DNA from: Acinetobacter cumulans
GTDB taxonomy: Bacteria; Pseudomonadota; Gammaproteobacteria; Pseudomonadales; Moraxellaceae
NCBI RefSeq assembly: GCF_003024525.3
Contig: NZ_CP035934.2
Coordinates: 744,001-808,000, forward strand
Length of the DNA: 64,000 bases
Reading direction: 5' to 3'
The translations under genes were made by a program, and so were the position numbers. Below, piece after piece: positions 57,933 through 64,000 of the stretch (the stretch's first letter is position 1; the number at the start of each line of letters is the position of its first letter). The notes beneath the pieces were generated by a model. It made no database searches and had not been told where the DNA came from. It saw nothing but the letters and a program-made list of their open reading frames with translations.

Positions 57933-58040
57933 GTGGCATCGCAATGCTTTGCACAGAATTTCTTATGTGGGAATAAATGTAGCTTAAGTTTTATAGAATT
58001 TAATTTTGATAAAAGACTCTATTTAGAATAGGGCTTTGTC
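57933..58040 (+). repeat. Decayed second copy of the acnD 3' end and terminator
   Basis: It reads GCAATGCTTTGCACAG and later GTAGCTTAAG, matching the intact copy with scattered changes; the translated remnant is QCFAQNFLCGN against QRFAQDFLEGN. AAAAGACTCTA and TAGGGCTTT at 58011-58037 are the decayed terminator, which may still end transcription of the nuclease-like gene. Confidence 0.75.
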
Positions 58041-58102
58041 TTCACATGTTTTTAAAATATTGATAAAATATACCTAATATAATTAATAACATATGTAATT
58101 TT

Positions 58103-59953
58103 ATGGTCGATCCTATAGTTTTAGCAGAGCCTGCAATCAATATTTTTGAAAAAATTTTTAATCCATTAAAGCAATTTGCAGAGTATCAATTAGATAAGGT
58201 TAACTTTCAGTCATTATCTTTAGAGGCTCATAATAAGCTGGCTGATTTAGCTCAAGTCCGAACTATTAATGAATTTGATAAATCTGTTTCTTTATATGAT
58301 TTTTATGTTCCACCTCAAGTCACTGATTTAGAATCAAATAATGTGTTTATGGTTGATGAATTAAGTGACTTTGCTAGTCCCAAAAAGGTATTGATTTCTG
58401 GGATTGTAGGGCAAGGTAAATCCATTCTGATGAGAAATTTGGCGATACAAGAATCTTTTAAAGGTGAAAAATTCCCTATATTTATAGAATTAAGAGATTT
58501 ACAAGAAAATGAAAACTTAGAAAAATTCGTACATAATAATATAAGTTATATAATCGGATTGGATAATCATAAACTTTATAATTATTTACTTAATAATGGT
58601 AAGGTTATTTTATTTTTTGATGGATTTGATGAAGTTAAGACAAATGAAATGGGAAGGATTGTTAAAGAATTTGAAAGACTTGAGAAGAAATTTCCAAAAT
58701 TAGATTTTATAGTGTCCTCAAGACCTGAAGAAACAATTGATAAAAGTACAATATTTAGTAAATTTATGATTAATAAGCTTACTCTTGAAGGGCAGGTTAA
58801 GATAATTGAAAAGCTTACCAATGAAGATTTTTTAAAAATAAATTTAATAACTAATTTGAAGAAATCTAACAAGGATATCCAAGGGGTATTAGTTACACCT
58901 TTAATGGTTAATTTTTATTTTTATTTATACAAAACTGAACAAATAACTGGTACAGACATTACCTTATTTTACAATCAATTGTTTGATTTAACATTAAGAA
59001 AACATGATGGCACTAAGTTAATATACAATAGAGACTATGTAACAGGATTAAAGCCAAATGAATTACAATCTGTTTTTGAGTGTATTTGTTTTTTAAGTTG
59101 TAAACAAAAAACTTTCTTTTTTAGTGAATATAATTTTAGAGAAACTGTTGAAAAAGCAATTAAATTTGAAAAATTAAAATGTTCTGTGAATGATTTAATT
59201 CGAGATTTAACTACAGGGATATGTTTCATTTGTAGAGAGGGGCAAACGTATGCATTTTTGCATACGAGTATTCCAGAATTTTTTGGTGCAAAATTTATCG
59301 TAAGAAATATTAATTTATCAGGCTTGATGGATGAGGTTATTAATAATTATCAAGATTATATTAATCTAGTGGATTATATGGAGGTTATTGATGAAAAATT
59401 ATTTTTATTAAATTTCTTAAAACCTTTATTGGATGATAATATAGATTATTTTAAATCTAAAAAAGTTTTAGATAATATTTATATATCATCAAAGTTTTAT
59501 GATAAAAATAAAAGAAGTGGTAATGTTGTAAGGGTTTTAACCTTGTTTGATACAAATATTCATACTTATATTGCATTTGATTTTAAAGAATTTATTAAAC
59601 CATCAATGCGGGAAGATATTAAAAAGAGATTTAAAAGAGGAAAAAAAACTAATTATCAATTTTTTTGGACACCAAGACGAAAATCTTCTGGAAATATAGA
59701 TGAAATTGAGCAGAGTGAAAATTATTTTTTACATGAAAGGTTGGATAATATACCAGAAACAACAACCGCAACGACTAGAAAAGAAATTTTAAATAGAATA
59801 AAAAATGAAGAGTTTAAGGCAATCACTGAAAATTATTCACAACGATCTGAAAGTATTGAGAAAGCATTAAAAATATATATTTTACGTCTAGAAGAATGGA
59901 GTAATAAAATTATGAAATTTCAAGATATTAATATTGATGATCTATTCTCTTAG
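58103..59953 (+). CDS. NACHT-domain NTPase (bacterial NLR-related, candidate antiphage protein)
   Basis: A 616-residue, very AT-rich gene. A helical N-terminal part (1-90) precedes the NACHT NTPase: Walker A GIVGQGKS (100-107), the FIELRDL strand (127-133), Walker B VILFFDGFDEV (168-178) with the DGFDE form typical of NACHT, and SSRPEE (205-210). Helical NACHT-associated segments follow to about residue 450, then a long charged C-terminal region (FFWTPRRKSSGNIDEIEQSE) that I do not recognise. No LRR or TPR repeats are seen. Bacterial NACHT proteins include proven phage-defence factors. It lies in an accessory island after acnD. The ribosome binding site is weak. Confidence 0.82.
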   Translation: MVDPIVLAEPAINIFEKIFNPLKQFAEYQLDKVNFQSLSLEAHNKLADLAQVRTINEFDKSVSLYDFYVPPQVTDLESNNVFMVDELSDFASPKKVLISGIVGQGKSILMRNLAIQESFKGEKFPIFIELRDLQENENLEKFVHNNISYIIGLDNHKLYNYLLNNGKVILFFDGFDEVKTNEMGRIVKEFERLEKKFPKLDFIVSSRPEETIDKSTIFSKFMINKLTLEGQVKIIEKLTNEDFLKINLITNLKKSNKDIQGVLVTPLMVNFYFYLYKTEQITGTDITLFYNQLFDLTLRKHDGTKLIYNRDYVTGLKPNELQSVFECICFLSCKQKTFFFSEYNFRETVEKAIKFEKLKCSVNDLIRDLTTGICFICREGQTYAFLHTSIPEFFGAKFIVRNINLSGLMDEVINNYQDYINLVDYMEVIDEKLFLLNFLKPLLDDNIDYFKSKKVLDNIYISSKFYDKNKRSGNVVRVLTLFDTNIHTYIAFDFKEFIKPSMREDIKKRFKRGKKTNYQFFWTPRRKSSGNIDEIEQSENYFLHERLDNIPETTTATTRKEILNRIKNEEFKAITENYSQRSESIEKALKIYILRLEEWSNKIMKFQDINIDDLFS

Positions 59954-60098
59954 TTACGTATAGGATGATGTATGTAATGTTTTATAATTGGTATTTCTTG
60001 CAAAAATGACACCATTATTTTTAAAAATAGACAATAGACATCGCCAAAAAAAAGACTATACTTTGTTCACCATTTCTAAAAACACATGGAGAACAAAA

Positions 60099-60242
60099 AT
60101 GGTAATTGCAGGCTCTAAACCAGGAACTGGCTTCTATTTTTGTGTTCAATGCGGCCACCGCACCTACTTAGAAATTGGTACTGATCGTCTACCACCTTGT
60201 ACCAAATGTCTGGGCACCGAATACAACGATAAGGTTGCCTAA
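60099..60242 (+). CDS. Small zinc-ribbon protein (47 aa)
   Basis: From the ATG at 60099 (GGAG 7 bases upstream): VIAGSKPGTGFYFCVQCGH, then LPPCTKCLGTEY. Two CxxC pairs form a rubredoxin/zinc-ribbon-like knuckle. The frame is open to 59988 but without a start signal. It marks the end of the accessory island. Function unknown. Confidence 0.75.
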   Translation: MVIAGSKPGTGFYFCVQCGHRTYLEIGTDRLPPCTKCLGTEYNDKVA

Positions 60243-60279
60243 GCACAGCACATTAAAACAGCCAATCCTGTTTTAAAAT

Positions 60280-60309
60280 AAAAGCCCTATTACAGCATAG
60301 GGCTTTTTT
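60280..60309 (+). terminator. Terminator after the zinc-ribbon gene
   Basis: AAAAGCCCTAT, a 6-base loop, ATAGGGCTTTTTT. A second hairpin TTAAAACAG/CTGTTTTAA lies just before it at about 60253-60275. Confidence 0.85.
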
Positions 60310-60364
60310 GTTCGCTCAAAAAAAGTAAAAATAAAAAACAGACCGCCAAAACAGGACACACAGC

Positions 60365-60940
60365 ATGGAAACACTACTCGGCCTTTGCATAGGCATAGGA
60401 CTTAGCGCAGCCTGCGGATTTCGCGTATTTGTACCATTACTGGTCATGAGCCTAGCTGCCATTATGGGCTGGTTTGAGCCCATGAAAGGCTTCGAATGGC
60501 TGGCCATGCCATCGGTATGTATTGCCTTGGGTTTTGCCACACTCTGTGAAATAGGTGCGTATTACATTCCGTGGGTAGACAACATGCTCGACACCATTGC
60601 CACACCAGCAGCCATGGTCGCAGGCACACTTACCACAATGGCAGTCAGCTCAGGTGAAATGTCCCAATTTGCCAGCTGGGCAGCAGCCATTATTGTTGGA
60701 GGCGGTACAGCCACAGCCGTGCAGATGAGTACAGTTGCCGCACGGGGCGTATCCACAGCCACCACAGGTGGTATAGCCAACCCAGTATTATCTACAGGTG
60801 AGTGGATAGGCGCATTTGTACTGTCGATCTTGGCCTTTTTAGTGCCTGTATTGGTGGTGGTATTGGGCATTGTGGCTATGATTTGGTTTGTACGTTGGAT
60901 TAAAGCCAAAAAAAATGCAGTGAGATCCGACATGGTTTAA
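60365..60940 (+). CDS. DUF4126 membrane protein
   Basis: A 191-residue protein with five to six hydrophobic segments: LCIGIGLSAACGFRVFVPLLVMSLAAIMGWF and a charged EIGAYYIPWVDNMLDTIATPAAMVAGTLT loop, both typical of DUF4126. It is an inner-membrane protein of unknown function. It stands alone. Confidence 0.8.
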   Translation: METLLGLCIGIGLSAACGFRVFVPLLVMSLAAIMGWFEPMKGFEWLAMPSVCIALGFATLCEIGAYYIPWVDNMLDTIATPAAMVAGTLTTMAVSSGEMSQFASWAAAIIVGGGTATAVQMSTVAARGVSTATTGGIANPVLSTGEWIGAFVLSILAFLVPVLVVVLGIVAMIWFVRWIKAKKNAVRSDMV

Positions 60941-61057
60941 CTGTTGTGCATCAGCCTTAAAAATAAAAGTAGAGTTTAAATCTAGCAACTTAATTGATTT
61001 TTATCATTTAAAAACGATTGATTTTTACCCATAAAAGGCATAATTTTATTATGGAAT

Positions 61058-61084
61058 TAAAACCATAAAGTTTTTATGGTTTTA
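61058..61084 (+). terminator. Hairpin downstream of the DUF4126 gene
   Basis: TAAAACCATAAA, a 3-base loop, TTTATGGTTTTA: a perfect 12-bp AT-rich stem. It could be the DUF4126 terminator or a control element of the next gene, which starts 44 bp later. Confidence 0.4.
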
Positions 61085-61127
61085 TTCGAGCTTGAACGAT
61101 TAAAACAAAATGAAGGGGGAGCTGTGA

Positions 61128-61331
61128 ATGATAAAATTTATTGTAGATGAGCAACCTACAGAAAAAGGTGTGCACTTAATACATAATGGGGATATTGGCT
61201 GTGAGGCATTACCAAAATACGATGACCAAATATTAATCGGCTATTTTGCCGATTTTGAGCTGGCTTATAAACGTGCCAGAATGAACTGGCCCAGAGAAAA
61301 AGTAGAAGGCTGTGCCTGCTGTAAGCCTTAA
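61128..61331 (+). CDS. Small unrecognised protein ending in CACCKP (67 aa)
   Basis: A soluble protein with no signal peptide. It ends EGCACCKP, a cysteine pair that could bind metal, and has one more cysteine near residue 25. AAGGGGGAG precedes the ATG, a strong ribosome binding site, so it is likely real. Function unknown. Confidence 0.6.
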   Translation: MIKFIVDEQPTEKGVHLIHNGDIGCEALPKYDDQILIGYFADFELAYKRARMNWPREKVEGCACCKP

Positions 61332-61393
61332 CCGATCAAAGCTTTTTGGCTGTTTCATCGCGTGTATGTTGCCACACTGCGCAGCCTAAATAT

Positions 61394-61423
61394 AAAACTC
61401 TACCTTCGGGTGGAGTTTTTTTT
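61394..61423 (+). terminator. Terminator after the 67-aa gene
   Basis: AAAACTCTACC, a TTCG tetraloop, GGTGGAGTTTTTTTT. Confidence 0.8.
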
Positions 61424-61694
61424 CGCGCCTAAAAAGTAATTTGAGTTTGGATGATCAAGTGAGGCGCAGATCAGCCAAAGTAGGGGCGTAAAAGGCTTGT
61501 GATTATCATTATGCAGTAGTGTAAATGGTGTTAAACGTTGGAGCGTACGCAAACATCTATGTACATGGCCTAAATATTGCTAAATCAACCTGAGCATCAC
61601 ATGAATGATGCAATGCAGATACTGTGCTTGCCATAAATGCACAATCACCATGCAAAATTTTCATATCAACCCATTCAATGTAAGGAAAGCGTGC

Positions 61695-61952
61695 ATGCAT
61701 ACTCTAGCAGCAACAGATGTTGGCCATAAACTACCTAAAAAAGCGCATGCGTATGCGGCGTGGCCTTTGGTCCTCATTATATTTGGTGGGGCAATTGGCT
61801 TGCTATATGGCGCTTTGGCTTATGTAATCAACATTAAAGTATATGGATCTGAGTTAAGTAAATTAAATAAAATCTTAGCCAATTTGCTCTGTGGCATGTC
61901 GGCATTAAGTGCGTGGTGGTTTACAGCACAGTGGGTACAAAGCTATTTTTAA
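61695..61952 (+). CDS. Small membrane protein (85 aa)
   Basis: I start it at the ATG at 61695 (AAGGA upstream); the frame is open from 61605. It has two membrane helices: WPLVLIIFGGAIGLLYGALAYVI and ILANLLCGMSALSAWWFTAQW. Family not recognised. Confidence 0.6.
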   Translation: MHTLAATDVGHKLPKKAHAYAAWPLVLIIFGGAIGLLYGALAYVINIKVYGSELSKLNKILANLLCGMSALSAWWFTAQWVQSYF

Positions 61953-62720
61953 ATATGATCTCTTTTAACAATTATATCGCGGGGGCTGGATTGTGAAAAC
62001 TCTTCGCTCAGATGACATAAAGAACGATGAAAATATCTCTAAAAAGCGTGTCTATGGGAAAATATTTTATAAATTTTAAAAATATGAAAAATATTTCTGA
62101 AAATAACTTAAATGAGTAAAACTTCGGAAATTAATCCCTAAGTCATTTCGCTACTATAGATCGCAAGGGTGTGATAGAGATCGAAAAGAGCAGCATGCTG
62201 TGAGGGCGCACGACGCGAGAGCAGTACTTACCCAAAAGGTCTCGATTCGGCTTAGGACGCTATAGACCAAGAGTTTATAGGCTATAAGATTATGACTTAC
62301 AAAGTGATAATAGTTGAAGTAAACCAACCGTTTTCTCTGACACCACCCTAAAAAATTCTGACAAATAATGCATACATTAAATAAAAAGAACTAAAAATCA
62401 AAACAGATAAAAACTAAAATAGATAAACCCCAGATTAAATGCCGAACATCCTCCCCACAAGCAAAATTGCACGTATCTATTCAGCTCAAGCTATATCAAG
62501 ATTATTCCAGAATTCATTCTATACATACATGGAGTGGCTGTATGGAATTGAAAATGCTGAATAGCCAATAGCATTGATATATTTGTTAAAGATTGAACTA
62601 TTTTTTAGAATTTTATAGTTTCGTTCCATACATTGCGTCAAAATAATCGACGGGTAAAAATATAAAAAACATTGGCATGAATGTGCTTATGGACGATTGA
62701 TGCGTACTAGGGGCGTGTAT
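61953..62720. other. 768-bp stretch without a clear gene, with a GC-richer block
   Basis: Mostly AT-rich. A block at about 62130-62290 differs from its surroundings: it is GC-richer, has the palindrome CAGCATGCTG (62191-62200), a long-range pair CCTAAG/CTTAGG (about 62136 and 62250) and two CTATAG words. One plus-strand frame through it is open for over 40 codons (HAVRAHDARAVLTQKVSIRL). It may be a structured RNA, an intergenic repeat or a gene remnant; I do not recognise it. Confidence 0.35.
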
Positions 62721-63428
62721 ATGAACGCAAAAAATGAAACCTTTCCTTGTTTAGTGTGCCAAAAAAAATTCAGTTCGCATTTTTTAGTTCCAATGGGTAC
62801 GGTCAGAGAAAGCATTACGCAAGAAATTAGCCAAGACTTTCCAGAGTGGAAACCACAGGACTACATTTGCTTAAGTGACTTAACGCGCTACCGTGTGCAG
62901 TATGTACAATCGCTTTTACAGTCCGAGCAAGGTGAAGTCTCGGACTTAGAAGTTGAAGTGTTGCATAGCATGCAACAACATGAGCTGATTAGTAAAAATG
63001 TAGAAACCACCTTAGAACAGCAGTGGACTTTGGGCGACCGACTCGCAGACAAAATTGCGACTTTTGGTGGTAGTTGGACTTTTTTAATCTGCTTTACGCT
63101 GTTTTTAATTGTTTGGATTGCGGTCAATAGCATCATTATGGTGAAACACCCGATCGACCCTTATCCTTTTATCTTGTTAAATTTACTCTTGTCCTGCGTG
63201 GCCGCCATGCAAGCGCCAATTATTATGATGAGCCAGAACCGACAAGAAGCCAAAGACCGACAGCGCTCAGAAAATGATTATCAAGTGAACTTAAAGGCAG
63301 AACTTGAAATCCGACATTTGCATGAAAAAGTTGACCATTTGCTTTTACATCAGTGGGATCGACTTACTAAAATTCAGCAGGTACAACTTGATTTACTCGA
63401 AGAGATGAATAAGCAGCGCCATCAATAA
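62721..63428 (+). CDS. DUF1003 membrane protein
   Basis: From the ATG at 62721 (AGGGG upstream). The N-terminus has CLVCQKKF, a CxxC pair. The DUF1003 core is LGDRLADKIATFGGSWTFLICFTLFLIVWIAVNS (first helix), HPIDPYPFILLNLLLSCVAAMQAPIIMMSQNRQEAKDRQRSENDYQVNLKAELEIR (second helix and the conserved charged segment). The end is a coiled coil (HEKVDHLLLHQWDRLTKIQQ). Inner membrane; role unknown, possibly ion-related in the family. Alternative starts lie at 62697-62700. Confidence 0.86.
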   Translation: MNAKNETFPCLVCQKKFSSHFLVPMGTVRESITQEISQDFPEWKPQDYICLSDLTRYRVQYVQSLLQSEQGEVSDLEVEVLHSMQQHELISKNVETTLEQQWTLGDRLADKIATFGGSWTFLICFTLFLIVWIAVNSIIMVKHPIDPYPFILLNLLLSCVAAMQAPIIMMSQNRQEAKDRQRSENDYQVNLKAELEIRHLHEKVDHLLLHQWDRLTKIQQVQLDLLEEMNKQRHQ

Positions 63429-63491
63429 GGTGCTTTATCTTGTGTCGTCAATTGCGATTCAATCTTCATAGGAAAATTGCGTAGCTTTGGT

Positions 63492-63529
63492 TTTCCATTC
63501 ATCGCCTTAAAATATACGATGAATGGAAA
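63492..63529. other. Strong hairpin of unknown role
   Basis: TTTCCATTCATCG and CGATGAATGGAAA, a perfect 13-bp stem with a 12-base loop, 64 bp after the DUF1003 stop. No T tract follows on either strand, so a terminator role is doubtful. Confidence 0.5.
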
Positions 63530-63718
63530 CAAGGGTTTAGCCGTTGGTCGGCATAAAATTTAAGCTTTAACATGCTTTAAATTAAAACTGTGAGATAGAT
63601 CATTATTTAATCAAAATTTAACTTTAAGCTTTTAACTTTTGATTTAAAAACATGATCATCCAGTCGATATTTAATCCCTTAAAATAATTATAGGTTTCTT
63701 GCTAGGGGGATTATTGCA

Positions 63719-64000
63719 ATGGCTCAGTTTGATATTGAAATACGGCATCCACACCATGCTTCAGACAACGAATTAGAATTGGTACATGTCAAAAGTATTG
63801 CGGAAGTATCAACAGCATTTGATGCGATGCATTGGTTTAATTTGCAATTATTGTTGCTTCAGCTACAGGGGCGACAGGCTTATTTTATGGTGACCAATCC
63901 CGATTCGAGCCAGTCCATTAAAATTAGCTTAAATGAATTATCGACGTCTGATACCTTAGAGTTTGTTTTACAAAGCGACATCGAAGTCATTTCAGAACAA
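63719..64000 (+). CDS. Unrecognised protein, C-terminus outside window
   Basis: The frame opens at the ATG at 63719 with AGGGGGA about 8 bases upstream and runs off the right edge (94 codons visible). The visible protein is soluble and acidic (MAQFDIEIRHPHHASDNELE, then FMVTNPDSSQSIKISL). No family is recognised. Confidence 0.6.
   Translation, partial: MAQFDIEIRHPHHASDNELELVHVKSIAEVSTAFDAMHWFNLQLLLLQLQGRQAYFMVTNPDSSQSIKISLNELSTSDTLEFVLQSDIEVISEQ

Noticed and set aside
62215..62260. Possible tRNA because of a TCTCGATTCGG word resembling a T-arm
   Set aside because: No acceptor stem, D-arm or anticodon arm could be formed around it.

Overview
The window is a stretch of Acinetobacter-type gammaproteobacterial chromosome. 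The evidence is an OmpA whose signal peptide and mature start are typical of Acinetobacter, AT-rich intergenic DNA with many A-tract/hairpin/T-tract terminators, and a mix of metabolic genes usual for the genus (FadB-type and thiolase beta-oxidation genes, siroheme nitrite/sulfite reductase with a DUF934 partner, EmrAB-type pump, AcnD). The genus call is from protein recognition only; the species cannot be fixed.

Layout. 1-6 kb: fatty-acid/CoA metabolism (fused enoyl-CoA hydratase/3-hydroxyacyl-CoA dehydrogenase cut by the window edge, thiolase, AraC-type regulator, AMACR-like CoA-transferase family protein). 6-12 kb: cysI-DUF934, DODA-type dioxygenase, VOC protein, a second thiolase, a FimT-like pseudopilin. 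12-21 kb: ompA, a C39-like protein without its cysteine, lysP, rsmC, a xanP-type permease, typA, mscL. 21-25.4 kb: ethanolamine use (eat-eutB-eutC). 25.5-30.7 kb: small membrane proteins, an MscS-related channel, a YhiN-type flavoprotein, a PLP-dependent deaminase. 30.7-34.2 kb: tetR-emrB-emrA with a perfect palindromic operator candidate. 35-39.2 kb: LysE exporter, an unknown 364-aa protein, and a three-gene lipoprotein operon (CsgG-like, DUF4810, DUF799). 39.3-40.55 kb: a DUF4145 gene framed by two inverted copies of a multi-hairpin repeat. 40.6-50 kb: metG, ppiC, mutM, an OprB-type porin, an old-yellow-enzyme homologue, a frameshifted AEC transporter, a Sel1 protein. 50-54 kb: a PQQ-type sugar dehydrogenase, an IS3-family element sitting inside a membrane-protein gene, ygfZ. 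54.6-60 kb: acnD followed by an AT-rich accessory island. 60-64 kb: zinc-ribbon, DUF4126 and DUF1003 proteins, a 768-bp stretch without a gene, and a partial unknown gene.

The most notable region is 57.2-60 kb. After acnD come a small putative PD-(D/E)XK nuclease and a 616-aa NACHT NTPase, a family with known antiphage members. Between them lies a decayed second copy of the acnD 3' end plus its terminator, so the first island gene is bounded by direct repeats. This suggests the acnD 3' end has been used as an insertion point for defence-type cargo. A second accessory unit is the DUF4145 gene between inverted repeats at 39.35-40.54 kb; the two repeat copies differ in sequence in one hairpin while keeping it paired. 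The IS3-family insertion (51569-52850) can be resolved to the base because removing it and one 3-bp target duplication restores a 161-codon reading frame.
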